Shown piece after piece: positions 1 to 8,240 of a stretch of 64,000 nucleotides of DNA. Origin of the DNA: Herbiconiux sp. L3-i23 (GTDB lineage: Bacteria > Actinomycetota > Actinomycetes > Actinomycetales > Microbacteriaceae); contig NZ_AP025737.1 of assembly GCF_023734115.1 (NCBI RefSeq), positions 1,550,001-1,614,000 on the forward strand, written 5' to 3'. Both the position numbers and the translations under genes were made by a program. Numbering within the stretch: the stretch's first letter is position 1; every line of letters starts with the position of its first letter. The notes below the pieces were generated by a model. It did not search any database, had not been told where the DNA came from, and was given only the letters and a program-made list of their open reading frames with translations.

Positions 1-2
1 AG

Positions 3-857
3 AGCTCGTCCGAGGTCTACGGCACTGTGGAGTCCTCGAGCCTGCTGCGCGAGGTCCCCGTCGCCGGGATCCTCGGAGACCAGCAGGCCGCGACCTTCGG
101 CCAGGCCGCGTTCGACCAGGGCGAGGCGAAGAACACCTACGGCACCGGTAACTTCATCATCTTCAACACCGGCACCGACATCGTGAAGAGCGAGAACGGG
201 CTGCTCACGACCCTCGGCTACAAGCTGGGCGACGCCGAACCGCACTACGCGCTCGAAGGGTCCATCGCGGTCACCGGGTCGCTCGTGCAGTGGCTGCGCG
301 ACAACCTCGGCCTCATCAAGTCGGCGCCCGAGATCGAAGAGCTTGCGAAGACCGTCGAGGACAACGGAGGCGCGTACTTCGTCCCCGCCTTCTCGGGACT
401 GTTCGCGCCGTACTGGCGCGCGGATGCGCGCGGCGCTCTCGTCGGCCTCACCCGCTACGTGAACAAGGGGCACATCGCCCGTGCCGCACTCGAGGCGACC
501 GCGTTCCAGACCCGCGAGGTCATCGACGCGGTCAACGCCGACTCGGGAGTGCCGCTCGAGGAGCTGAAGGTCGACGGCGGCATGATCGCCAACGACCTGC
601 TCATGCAGTTCCAGGCCGACATCCTGGGCGTGCCGGTCGTCCGTCCCGAGGTCGCGGAGACGACGGCGCTCGGCGCCGCGTACGCCGCGGGCCTCGCGGT
701 CGGCTTCTGGGACAACCTCGACGACCTCCGCTCGAACTGGCAGGAGAACAAGCGCTGGGAGCCCTCGCTCGACGAGGCCGAGCGCGAGCGCACCTACCGC
801 AACTGGAAGAAGGCCGTCACCAAGACCTTCGACTGGGTCGACGAGGACGTCAGCTGA
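3..857 (+). CDS. glpK: Glycerol kinase, C-terminal part (5' end outside the window)
   Basis: Glycerol kinase of the FGGY family, which phosphorylates glycerol to glycerol-3-phosphate in the cytoplasm. The frame is open to the left edge and begins with SSEVYGTVE, the segment preceding the [10 protein letters not shown] nucleotide-binding signature of GlpK. Further family landmarks are [15 protein letters not shown], the [15 protein letters not shown] segment (substrate and FBP-loop region) and [19 protein letters not shown] with the ATP-binding turn, followed by [15 protein letters not shown]. About 284 of roughly 500 residues are present, so the N-terminal half lies upstream. The apparent GTG start at 27 is internal. 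No other glp gene is visible. A palindrome of family 1 begins 13 nt after the stop. Family assignment is secure. Confidence 0.96.
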   Translation, partial: SSSEVYGTVESSSLLREVPVAGILGDQQAATFGQAAFDQGEAKNTYGTGNFIIFNTGTDIVKSENGLLTTLGYKLGDAEPHYALEGSIAVTGSLVQWLRDNLGLIKSAPEIEELAKTVEDNGGAYFVPAFSGLFAPYWRADARGALVGLTRYVNKGHIARAALEATAFQTREVIDAVNADSGVPLEELKVDGGMIANDLLMQFQADILGVPVVRPEVAETTALGAAYAAGLAVGFWDNLDDLRSNWQENKRWEPSLDEAERERTYRNWKKAVTKTFDWVDEDVS

Positions 858-869
858 CCGACCCCCGCT

Positions 870-925
870 GACTCGCCCACTTCACCCCGTGTTTTCGTCT
901 CGACACGGGGTGAAGTGGGCGAGTC
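870..925. repeat. Palindrome family 1, copy 1 (22-bp perfect stem)
   Basis: Arms 870-891 and 904-925 are perfectly complementary over 22 bp around a 12-nt loop. The arm core is ACTCGCCCACTTCACCCCGT. Near-identical elements lie at 1896-1955 and 28562-28621. It sits 13 nt after the glpK stop, so it could act as a transcript-end hairpin, but it has no U-tract and its sequence is conserved between copies, which points to a dispersed repeat element. Confidence 0.9.
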
Positions 926-1017
926 GCTGTTCCTCCCCCGGCAGACGTCGCCGCCGCTGATCCACAGATCTTCTTCGCACCGCCCGGGCGGGTGCGCGCC
1001 GCCCGCACTATCGGGCT

Positions 1018-1899
1018 ATGACTCGACGCAAGCCGCTCCCCGAAGAGCTCGGTCTCGCTGCTTTCACCGTCGCCGAGGGCCGCACCGCCGGCGCCGCGAA
1101 GAACCGGCTGCAGAGGCAGGACGTCGACGCCTCGGTGTGGGGTGTCAGGACCGCCTCCGTGGTCGACGACCACATCGGCCGAAGTGCCCTGTTCCTCGCT
1201 CGTCTGCCCGGCGCGATCGCTTCGCACGTCACCGCCGCCCACATCCTCGGGCTTCCGTTGCCGCCTGCTCTGGCGACGTCACCCACCGTGCATCTGGCGG
1301 TGAGCTACCCGGAGCGGGCACCGCACGCGCGCGGACTGCGCGGGCATTCGCTGCTGCTCGGGAGCGACGAGATCGTCTGGGTCGACGACCTTCCCACGAC
1401 TGCGCCCTTGCGCACCTTCTTCGACCTCGCGGCCATCCTCCCCCTGCCCGACCTCATCGCGATCGGAGATCACCTCTATCGCGAAGGCCTGACGGACCGT
1501 GCAGCCATCACCGCCCGCATCCAATCGAACCCCGGGATCCGCGGCCTCACCAAGCTGCGCACGGCGAGCATGCTGCTGACCGGCCGGGCCGAGTCACCGC
1601 AGGAGTCGCGTCTGCGCACCGTCCTGATGATGGCGGGACTGCCGGAGCCGACGCCCAATCACGAGGTGATCGAAGCCGGGGCGGTGGTCGCCAGGGTCGA
1701 CCTGGCATACGTGCGGCAGCGGATCGCCATCGAGTACCAGGGCGACTACCACAGGGAGCGACGTCAATGGAAGGCGGACCAATCCCGCCGACTGATCCTC
1801 GAGCGCTTCGGCTGGACGGTGGTGGAGACGACCATCGACGACATCACGAACCCGGAGACCGTGGTCAGACGCCTGAAAGACCTCCTCGCAGGCGCCTGA
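1018..1899 (+). CDS. DUF559-type endonuclease-fold protein (orphan)
   Basis: A 293-residue protein whose last ~100 residues look like the DUF559/Vsr-like restriction-endonuclease fold. Visible motifs are PQESRLR near residue 197, VARVDLAY near 223, and IAIEYQGDYH near 234, giving the E...D...ExQ-type acidic constellation of PD-(D/E)XK nucleases. The N-terminal ~190 residues resemble the AbiEi-like region of actinobacterial proteins of this class (SHVTAAHILGLPLP). Such proteins are abundant orphans in actinobacteria and their function is unknown. No methyltransferase or antitoxin lies next to it. The stop codon lies inside the stem of a family 1 palindrome (1896-1955), and another copy lies 92 bp before the start, so the gene is bracketed by the repeat. 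The family call is good; nuclease activity is inferred. Confidence 0.8.
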   Translation: MTRRKPLPEELGLAAFTVAEGRTAGAAKNRLQRQDVDASVWGVRTASVVDDHIGRSALFLARLPGAIASHVTAAHILGLPLPPALATSPTVHLAVSYPERAPHARGLRGHSLLLGSDEIVWVDDLPTTAPLRTFFDLAAILPLPDLIAIGDHLYREGLTDRAAITARIQSNPGIRGLTKLRTASMLLTGRAESPQESRLRTVLMMAGLPEPTPNHEVIEAGAVVARVDLAYVRQRIAIEYQGDYHRERRQWKADQSRRLILERFGWTVVETTIDDITNPETVVRRLKDLLAGA

Positions 1900-1955
1900 C
1901 TCGCCCACTTCACCCCGTATTTCGGCGCGGAAACGGGGTGAAGTGGGCGAGTCAG
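1896..1955. repeat. Palindrome family 1, copy 2 (23-bp perfect stem), containing two stop codons
   Basis: Arms 1896-1918 and 1933-1955 are perfectly complementary over 23 bp with a 14-nt loop. The left arm contains the TGA of the endonuclease-like gene (1897-1899) and the right arm contains the TGA of the convergent permease gene (1952-1954), so one hairpin ends both reading frames. It may serve as a bidirectional terminator, but it matches the copies at 870-925 and 28562-28621. Confidence 0.92.
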
Positions 1956-3514
1956 ATGAGGCCGCCGTCGACGCTGCGGCCCTTCGGGTGTTCGGCCTCG
2001 GGGACGAGGATCTCGGTCTGCTCGTTGAGGGCCTCGCCGCGGAAGAACGGCTTCGACTCGGGGAAGAACGACCACACGACCATGAGCACTGCGCCGACGA
2101 GCAGCGACCCGACACCGACGACGAAGACGCTGCCGACTCCGAGCAGGGTCGTCGAGCCGTACTCCGGGTCGAGCATGTCGTATGCCGACTTGAGGAACGC
2201 GGTCGCGAGCAGGATCCCGCCGAGCAGCGGGAACAGGAACTGGAAGACGAAGTTGCGGGCGCTCGTGAACGCGGTCCTCCGGAAGAACCAGACGCACGCG
2301 AATCCGGTGATGCCGTAGTAGAACGCGATCGCCAGGCCGAGGGAGGCGATCGTGTCCTCGAGGATGTTCTCGGACACCAGCGTCATGCCGACGTAGAACA
2401 CGATCGCGACGACGCCCATCACGATCGTCGAGTAGGCGGGCGTCTTGAACTTCGGGTGCACGGTGCCGAAGCGGCGCGGCAGCGCCTTGTACACCGCCAT
2501 CGCGAGGGTTCCGCGAGCGGTCGGCAGGATGGTCGTCTGCGTCGACGAGATCGCCGACACCATCACCGCGACGACGAGCAGCCACGCCCACGGCCCGAAC
2601 AGGGCGTCCTTCAGGGCGAAGAACACGTCGTCGGCGTTGCCCTCGTTGCCGAGCCCCAGCCCGGTCTCGCCGAGGCCCGCGTACGCCATCGCGGCGACGG
2701 CGACGAGCACGTAGGTGACGACGAGGATGAGGGTGGACAGCAGCGCCGCCCGCCCGGGGATGCGCTCGGGATCCTTCGTCTCCTCGTTGAGCGCCAGGCA
2801 GGTGTCCCAGCCCCAGTAGATGAACAGGGCGAGCAGGGTCGCCTCGGTGAAGCCCGACAGGTCGGTGAAGGCGAACGGGTCGAACCACGACAGCTGAGGC
2901 GCGGTCGCACCCTCGGGTGCTGTGCCGTTCGCGACGCTCACGAAGGCGAAGATGACGAACAGGGCGAGCGCCAGGTACTGCACCGCGATGAGGACGTTCT
3001 GGATGCGTTCGCCGATCTGCAGCCCGCGGTAGCTGACGTAGACCATGATCGCGATGAACAGCACGCCGGTCGCGGTGACGACGACGGTGTTCTCGGCCAG
3101 CTCCGGCGAGACGAGCAGCCAGAAGTAGTAGCCGCCGATCTGCGCGAGGTTGGCGAGCACGATGGTGCCGGCGACCGCGACCCCCCAGCCTCCGAGCCAC
3201 CCGACCCACGGCCCGAACGCCTTCGTCGCCCACGTGAAGGTGGTGCCGCAGTCGGGCACCGCCCGGTTCAGCTCGCGGTACGCGAACGCGACGAAGAACA
3301 TCGGGATGAAGGCGAGCAGGATCGCGATCGGAGCCTGCGCGCCGACGGCGATGACGATGAAACCGAGGGTCGCCGCGAGCGAGTAGACGGGGGCGGTGGA
3401 CGCGAGCCCGATGACGGTGGATCCGACGAGCCCGAGCGAGCCTGCGGCGAGACCCTTCGTGCCGTCACCGACGACCTCGACGGGGGCGGATCCGGTTTCG
3501 GAATGCTTCGACAT
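1952..3514 (-). CDS. APC-superfamily amino acid permease
   Basis: A 520-residue inner-membrane transporter of the APC superfamily with about 12 hydrophobic segments. The first membrane segment carries GSTVIGLASTAPVYSLA, matching the unwound TM1 of amino-acid/polyamine permeases. Substrate cannot be read from sequence. The frame extends upstream, but the ATG at 3514 (MSKHSETGSAPVEV) is preferred because GAGG lies about 9 nt upstream and the extension is arginine-rich and non-homologous. A TATGCT hexamer on this strand at 3580-3575 is a possible -10. The stop is embedded in the right arm of the 1896-1955 palindrome. The methyltransferase gene lies 94 nt upstream on the same strand. Confidence 0.88.
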   Translation of the reverse strand: MSKHSETGSAPVEVVGDGTKGLAAGSLGLVGSTVIGLASTAPVYSLAATLGFIVIAVGAQAPIAILLAFIPMFFVAFAYRELNRAVPDCGTTFTWATKAFGPWVGWLGGWGVAVAGTIVLANLAQIGGYYFWLLVSPELAENTVVVTATGVLFIAIMVYVSYRGLQIGERIQNVLIAVQYLALALFVIFAFVSVANGTAPEGATAPQLSWFDPFAFTDLSGFTEATLLALFIYWGWDTCLALNEETKDPERIPGRAALLSTLILVVTYVLVAVAAMAYAGLGETGLGLGNEGNADDVFFALKDALFGPWAWLLVVAVMVSAISSTQTTILPTARGTLAMAVYKALPRRFGTVHPKFKTPAYSTIVMGVVAIVFYVGMTLVSENILEDTIASLGLAIAFYYGITGFACVWFFRRTAFTSARNFVFQFLFPLLGGILLATAFLKSAYDMLDPEYGSTTLLGVGSVFVVGVGSLLVGAVLMVVWSFFPESKPFFRGEALNEQTEILVPEAEHPKGRSVDGGLI

Positions 3515-3608
3515 GGGGTGTGCCTCACTCGTTCTCGAGTCAGCACGGCGACGGTGACGACTGCTCGTGAGCCGAGCATAGCCACGCCGTCGGGGGCGCA
3601 CGAGGAGG

Positions 3609-4406
3609 TCAGCGCGTGATCGCCCAGAGAGCGACAGCCGCAGCGGCGGCGACGTTCAGCGAATCGACGCCGTGCAACATCGGGATGGTGACCACGGTGT
3701 CCGCGGCGGCGATCGCCCTGCGGCCGAGCCCGTCGCCCTCGGAGCCGAGCACGAGGGCGACCCGATCGGGCACGGCGTAACGATCGAGGGGCACGGCATC
3801 GTCGCTGAGCGCCAACGCGGCGATCTCGAACCCTAGGCCGTGCAGCAGCGGACCGGCCTCACGCCAGTCGGGAAGGCGGGTCCACGGAACCTGCAGGACG
3901 GTGCCCATGCTCACGCGGACACTGCGCCGGTAGAGCGGATCGGCGCAGGTCGAGGTGACAAGGACGGCGTCCGCGCCGAGGCCTGCCACCGATCGGAAGA
4001 TGGCGCCGACGTTGGTGTGGTCGGCGAGCCCGTCGAGGATCACCACCCGCCGTGCGTCGCGCAGCACGTCAGCGGGATCGGCGAGCGGAGGCCGGTGCAT
4101 CGAGGCGAGGGCGCCGCGGTGCAGGTGGTATCCGGTCAACTGTTCGAGCACCTCGTCGTCGCCGACGAACACCGGCACGTCGGGGAACGGAGCGAGCATC
4201 TCGTCGAGGTCGGGAAGCCACGAACGCCGGGTCAGCACCGAACGCGGAACGTGGCCGGCGGCGATCGCGCGGCCGATCACCTTGGTCGACTCGGCGAGGT
4301 AGAGCCCACCGGCCGGCTCGAGGCGGCGCCGCAGGGCGACATCGGTCAACCGCGAGAAGTCGTCGAGCTCGGGAGCGTCGAGCGAATCGAGGGCGACGAG
4401 ACGCAT
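3609..4406 (-). CDS. TrmH/SpoU family RNA methyltransferase
   Basis: SAM-dependent 2'-O-ribose methyltransferase of the SPOUT class acting on rRNA or tRNA. The N-terminal segment LTDVALRRRLEPAGGLYLAE is the substrate-binding domain seen in TsnR-like members. The catalytic knot shows NVGAIFRSVAGLG (motif 1), LVLGSEGDGL (motif 2) and IPMLHGVDSLNVAAAAAV (motif 3), the complete SpoU set. An in-frame GTG at 4421 is an alternative start; ATG at 4406 is preferred because GGAG lies about 9 nt upstream and the family usually begins at this point. The target nucleotide is unknown. It is divergent from the sirtuin gene. Confidence 0.9.
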   Translation of the reverse strand: MRLVALDSLDAPELDDFSRLTDVALRRRLEPAGGLYLAESTKVIGRAIAAGHVPRSVLTRRSWLPDLDEMLAPFPDVPVFVGDDEVLEQLTGYHLHRGALASMHRPPLADPADVLRDARRVVILDGLADHTNVGAIFRSVAGLGADAVLVTSTCADPLYRRSVRVSMGTVLQVPWTRLPDWREAGPLLHGLGFEIAALALSDDAVPLDRYAVPDRVALVLGSEGDGLGRRAIAAADTVVTIPMLHGVDSLNVAAAAAVALWAITR

Positions 4407-4490
4407 TCGGTTCAGCTCCACGGGTAGATCGACGTTCGGGTGGTCACCGGCACCGCCTCGGGCTGTCTACGCTGAGGGGTGGGAGGAACC

Positions 4491-5396
4491 ATGTCCACGG
4501 TAGCGGGCTCGGGCGGCGCAGCCGACCAGGCCGACCAGGTCGCCCCGACCGAAGCGGTCGCTCCGCCTCGGGCGGCAGCAGCCGACGCCGACCTGGATCG
4601 GGTCGCGGACCTGCTTCGCGGCCGCGAGGTGGCGGTGCTCACCGGCGCGGGCGTCAGCACCGACTCGGGCATCCCCGACTATCGCGGCCAGGGCGCGCCG
4701 AAGCGGTCGCCGATGTCGTTCCAGCAGTTCCTCGCCGGCGAGTCCTACCGGCAGCGCTACTGGGCCGGTTCGCACCTCGGTTGGCGCCGGTTCGACGCGG
4801 CGCGGCCGAACGACGGTCATCGGGCGCTCGCCGCGCTCGAGGAGGCCGGGGTCGTCAACGGCGTGGTGACGCAGAACGTCGACGGGCTGCACCTGCGAGC
4901 GGGATCCCGGCACGTCGTCGACCTGCACGGCACCGTCGACCGAGTGCGGTGCCTGCAGTGCGGGCAGATCTTCGCCCGCGCGAGCATCTCCGAGCGCATC
5001 GATGCGGCTAATCCGTGGCTCGAGCAGCCCGATCAGGTGGTCATCAATCCCGACGGCGACGCCGAGGTCGTCAACTCCGACGACTTCGTCGTGCCCGACT
5101 GCACCGTGTGCGGCGGAATACTGAAGCCCGAGGTCGTGTTCTTCGGCGAGTTCGTGCCGTCCGAGAAGTTCTCCGAGGCCAGCGCGCTGGTACGTCGCGC
5201 GGACGCGCTGATGATCGTCGGATCCTCGCTCGCCGTGAATTCCGGCATCCGCCTGCTCGAGGTCGCCCGCCGCCGGAAGGTGCCGATCGTCATCGTCAAT
5301 CGCGGCGAGACCAAGGGCGACACGAAGGCGACCGTTAAGCTCGACGCGGGCACGACCGAGACCCTCACCGGGCTCGCCGCCCGCCTCGTGCCCTGA
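4491..5396 (+). CDS. NAD-dependent protein deacylase of the Sir2 family
   Basis: Sirtuin that removes acyl groups from lysines using NAD+. GAGVSTDSGIPDYR (residues 52-65) and TQNVDGLH (127-134) build the NAD pocket, with catalytic H146 in DLHG. A zinc ribbon is formed by C154/C157 (CLQC) and C204/C207 (CTVC). GSSLAVNSG follows in the Rossmann part. The first ~35 residues are an Ala/Asp-rich extension. ATG at 4491 is chosen because GGAGG lies 4-8 nt upstream. A TACGCT hexamer at 4468-4473 is a likely -10, and an in-frame GTG at 4479 could act as a leaderless start. The long spacing between the cysteine pairs is normal for bacterial class II-like sirtuins. The substrate is unknown. Confidence 0.93.
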   Translation: MSTVAGSGGAADQADQVAPTEAVAPPRAAAADADLDRVADLLRGREVAVLTGAGVSTDSGIPDYRGQGAPKRSPMSFQQFLAGESYRQRYWAGSHLGWRRFDAARPNDGHRALAALEEAGVVNGVVTQNVDGLHLRAGSRHVVDLHGTVDRVRCLQCGQIFARASISERIDAANPWLEQPDQVVINPDGDAEVVNSDDFVVPDCTVCGGILKPEVVFFGEFVPSEKFSEASALVRRADALMIVGSSLAVNSGIRLLEVARRRKVPIVIVNRGETKGDTKATVKLDAGTTETLTGLAARLVP

Positions 5397-5419
5397 CCCC
5401 GCCCCGCGAAGGACTCCCG

Positions 5420-6043
5420 ATGACCCGACTCGAACTCGTGCGCCACGGGCAGACCGACTGGAACCTGCAGGGACGCATCCAGGGTTCGAGCGACATCCCC
5501 CTCAACAACGTTGGGCGCCGCCAGGCGGTCGAGGCCGGCCGTCGTCTCGCGAAGCAGCGCTGGGACGCGATCGTCACGAGCCCCCTCTCCCGCGCGGCGG
5601 AGACGGCGGAGATCATCGGCCGCGAGATCGGGGTAGCCGACATCGAGATCATCGACGCTCTGCGCGAGCGCGGCTACGGAGACGCCGAAGGACTGACCGG
5701 GGCGGAACTCGACGCGATGCGCGAACGCGGTGACTTCGTGCGCGGCCGGGAGAAGCGGTCGCACGTCGTCGAACGGGTGCGTCCCGCCCTCATCGAGGTG
5801 GCTCGCCGCCGACCGGACCAGTCGCTGCTCGTCGTCACCCACGGCGGCGTCATCGGCTCGCTGGTGCGTGCGGCGACGGGATACGCGTGGCCCGAGCCCG
5901 GCCAGATGATCGCGAACGCGAGCTCGCATCACTTCGCCTACCGCGACGGCGAGATCGGCCTCGTCGAGTTCAACGGGATGCCGTGGCGTCCCGGCGAGGT
6001 CGAGACGAACCCGCTCGACGAGGCTGACGCCGCCGCCTGCTAG
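5420..6043 (+). CDS. Histidine phosphatase family protein
   Basis: A 207-residue member of the phosphoglycerate mutase-like histidine phosphatase superfamily. The phosphohistidine motif LVRHGQTDWN sits near residues 5-14, the second arginine lies in SPLSRAAETAEI, the acid-base residue is likely the glutamate of ALRERGYGDAEG, and the second catalytic histidine is in VTHGGVIG. This is the cofactor-independent phosphatase branch (CobC/GpmB-like); the substrate is not readable. GAAGGA precedes the ATG by 8 nt. It starts 23 nt after the sirtuin stop, so the two are probably co-transcribed. A 7-bp inverted repeat at 6029-6050 surrounds its stop, in the 30-nt gap before the convergent glycosyltransferase. 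Confidence 0.92.
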   Translation: MTRLELVRHGQTDWNLQGRIQGSSDIPLNNVGRRQAVEAGRRLAKQRWDAIVTSPLSRAAETAEIIGREIGVADIEIIDALRERGYGDAEGLTGAELDAMRERGDFVRGREKRSHVVERVRPALIEVARRRPDQSLLVVTHGGVIGSLVRAATGYAWPEPGQMIANASSHHFAYRDGEIGLVEFNGMPWRPGEVETNPLDEADAAAC

Positions 6044-6073
6044 CGGCGGCACCGTTGGCACCGTCGGCGACTC

Positions 6074-7165
6074 TCAGGCGCCCGCGCGCTGCCCGCTGTT
6101 GTGGACGTCGCGGAGGAGTTCGAGGAGGACCTCGGCGGAACGGTCCCACGAGAAGCGATCGGCCTGCTCGAGGCTCAGGGCCGAGCGGCGCTCCCACTCC
6201 CCCGGCGTCTCGAGCGACCGGACCGCGTCGACGATCGACGCGTCGTCGGTGGGATCGAAGTAGACGGCGGCCTCGCCGCCGATCTCGCGGAAGATCGGGA
6301 TGTCGCTGATCACCGCCGGCGTGCCCACCCGCATCCCCTCGATGACCGGGATGCCGAATCCCTCGTCGAGCGACGCGGTCACGATCGCGGTCGCCCGGCG
6401 CAGCACGGCGTCGTACTCCTCGTCGCTGACCCCGTCGTGGAAGACGAGTCGGGCGTCGGGCGCGAGCGCCTCGAGTCGGCGCCGATCGGCGGGGGCGATC
6501 CTGCTCATCAGGTGCAGCTCGTACCCGGGGAGCCGCGCCGCCGCGCGCACCAGCGCCTCGACGTTCTTGTAGGCGATGAACGCGCCCATGTAGACGAGCA
6601 CGCCCTGTTCCGGACGCGGGCGCGGCGCCGTCGAGACGGTTCCGGTGGCGTCGGCCGCGTTGTAGACGACCGTCACCGGACGGCGGGTCAGGCGGTGCTC
6701 CGTCATCAACGACTTCGTGGTCTCGGACACCGTGACCACGGCGTCGGCCCGGTCGAGCAGCACCCGCTGCGGCCACCACGCCAGGTGGTAGACCCGCCAC
6801 AACAGCCGCAACCACCACGCGAACTGCGCGGGCGGCGTGCGGTGCCGGTAGTAGATGAGGTCGTGCAGTGTGAGTACGAGCCGGTAGCGCCGACCGAACG
6901 AGCCCATGGTCTGCATGGGGCTGAACACGATGTCGGGTCCGAGCCGGTTCACCCTGAGTGCGACGAGCGGCTCGAGCGGCGAGGTCGGTGCCGACGTGCG
7001 CACCCACGGCAGGTCGGGAAGCAGCGCGAGCTGACGCTCGTCGCTGACCAGCATGGTCACCTCGTGCAGGCGCCCGAGGGCGGCCACGATACCGGCGGAG
7101 TAGCGGGAGATGCCGTCGTGCCGTCCATCGGCCCGCACGTACCGGCAGTCGAAGACGATCTTCAC
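6074..7165 (-). CDS. Glycosyltransferase, GT4 family
   Basis: A 363-residue GT-B glycosyltransferase. The C-terminal Rossmann domain has VYMGAFIAYKN, then SLDEGFGIPVIEGMRVGTP, the E-x7-E nucleotide-sugar motif of family GT4. The N-terminal domain starts with a short glycine-poor loop (FDCRYVRADGRHDGISRYS) typical of mannosyltransferase-like enzymes. It starts with GTG and overlaps the stop of the upstream hydrolase gene by 3 nt (GTGA), implying translational coupling. Donor and acceptor are unknown; a role in cell-envelope glycoconjugate assembly is an inference from the family. Confidence 0.88.
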   Translation of the reverse strand: MKIVFDCRYVRADGRHDGISRYSAGIVAALGRLHEVTMLVSDERQLALLPDLPWVRTSAPTSPLEPLVALRVNRLGPDIVFSPMQTMGSFGRRYRLVLTLHDLIYYRHRTPPAQFAWWLRLLWRVYHLAWWPQRVLLDRADAVVTVSETTKSLMTEHRLTRRPVTVVYNAADATGTVSTAPRPRPEQGVLVYMGAFIAYKNVEALVRAAARLPGYELHLMSRIAPADRRRLEALAPDARLVFHDGVSDEEYDAVLRRATAIVTASLDEGFGIPVIEGMRVGTPAVISDIPIFREIGGEAAVYFDPTDDASIVDAVRSLETPGEWERRSALSLEQADRFSWDRSAEVLLELLRDVHNSGQRAGA

Positions 7166-8076
7166 GACGCGGGCTCCGCGGCACGGAGGAACGCGTCGAT
7201 CGACTCGGCGCTCTCCCGCGGGCGCTCGTAGTGCACGAGGTGTCCGACATCAGACAGCATCTCGAGCCTCGCGTCGGGGAACAGCGTCGCGAGCTTCTCC
7301 ACATCGGCGACCGGGGTGATGTCATCGCGGTCGGCGCCGATCAGGAGGACGGGGATGCCGATCTTCGCCGCGTATTCGCTGACGTCGTTGCTCACGGACG
7401 CCCGGAACGCGTCGAGCACCACGTCGCGGTTCGCGAAGGCGCCGAAGTAGCGGTCGTGCTGATCGTGGATCCACCGTCGGAGGGCGCGGTCGCGGGACTT
7501 CGCCATGGTGACGCTCATGCCCCTCGTCACCGCACCCCACCGCAGCACGGCGAAGCCGACCTGCTCGGGCAGTCGAGCGCCCAGCCAGTAGTAGAAGACG
7601 GCGAGCCGGGTGCCGACGCCGTTAGGTCCCGAGAGGGCGGGCGCGGCGATCGGGTTGACCAGGATTGCGCGCTCGGCGGTCATCCCCGACGCGAGCGCCG
7701 CGGACACCACGATCGAACCGAACGAGTGGCCGAGCACCGGAGTGTCCGAGACGGCGAGGTGTCGACGGAACTCCGTGAGCCACGTCGAATAGCCGTCGAT
7801 GTCGTGGCGGACCTCGCCGAGCGGGGTCGAGACACCGAACCCCGGGAGGTCCGGCGCGATGACGCGCAGGCCCGGGTCGATCGCGCAGAGGTGCGCGGCG
7901 ACCGCCTCGAGTCCGTGGTGGTCGCCGCGGAAGCCGTGCACCAGCACGAGGGTCCGCACCGCGTCGACGGCGCCGTACTCCCAGTAGGCGGTCGTGCCGC
8001 CCAGCAGATCGACGTCGGAGCGTCGCCCCGGTTCGCGCGACATCACGGCGGCGTAGGGCGAGACGACCTGCTTCAT
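7162..8076 (-). CDS. Alpha/beta hydrolase
   Basis: A 304-residue alpha/beta-hydrolase-fold enzyme. It shows the oxyanion-hole HGFRGDHHG (residues 47-55), the nucleophile elbow GHSFG with S118, a likely acid in GADRDDITPV and the catalytic histidine in DVGHLVHYERP. There is no signal peptide, so it acts in the cytoplasm. The frame is open further upstream, but ATG at 8076 begins the conserved part. The reaction is not identifiable: the fold covers esterases, haloperoxidase-like enzymes and C-C hydrolases. It is translationally coupled to the downstream glycosyltransferase. It diverges from treS. Confidence 0.87.
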   Translation of the reverse strand: MKQVVSPYAAVMSREPGRRSDVDLLGGTTAYWEYGAVDAVRTLVLVHGFRGDHHGLEAVAAHLCAIDPGLRVIAPDLPGFGVSTPLGEVRHDIDGYSTWLTEFRRHLAVSDTPVLGHSFGSIVVSAALASGMTAERAILVNPIAAPALSGPNGVGTRLAVFYYWLGARLPEQVGFAVLRWGAVTRGMSVTMAKSRDRALRRWIHDQHDRYFGAFANRDVVLDAFRASVSNDVSEYAAKIGIPVLLIGADRDDITPVADVEKLATLFPDARLEMLSDVGHLVHYERPRESAESIDAFLRAAEPAS

Positions 8077-8205
8077 CGGGTCGAGTCTACGGTCGGTCCG
8101 CCGCTCCGCACGTGCGCTCCGACCGGTATCCGGAGCCGTGTGCGCACGGGAGACACTCGGCATTCGCTCAGGCGGCGGTCTCGGTGCATTCAACTCGCAC
8201 CTACC

Positions 8206-8211
8206 TAGACT
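8206..8211 (+). promoter_or_regulatory. Probable -10 element of treS
   Basis: TAGACT lies 29 nt before the treS start and would place transcription start near 8218, just before the AAGGAG ribosome-binding site at 8231-8236. The same hexamer appears before ctaA, sodA and uvrA. No clear -35 box is seen 17 nt upstream. Confidence 0.5.
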
Positions 8212-8240
8212 GGAGAGGTTCCGCCGCCGGAAGGAGAGCT

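Noticed and set aside
870-925. Ordinary rho-independent terminator of glpK
   Set aside because: There is no U-tract and the loop-proximal sequence is conserved in two other places, so a dispersed repeat explains it better, though it might terminate transcription as well.
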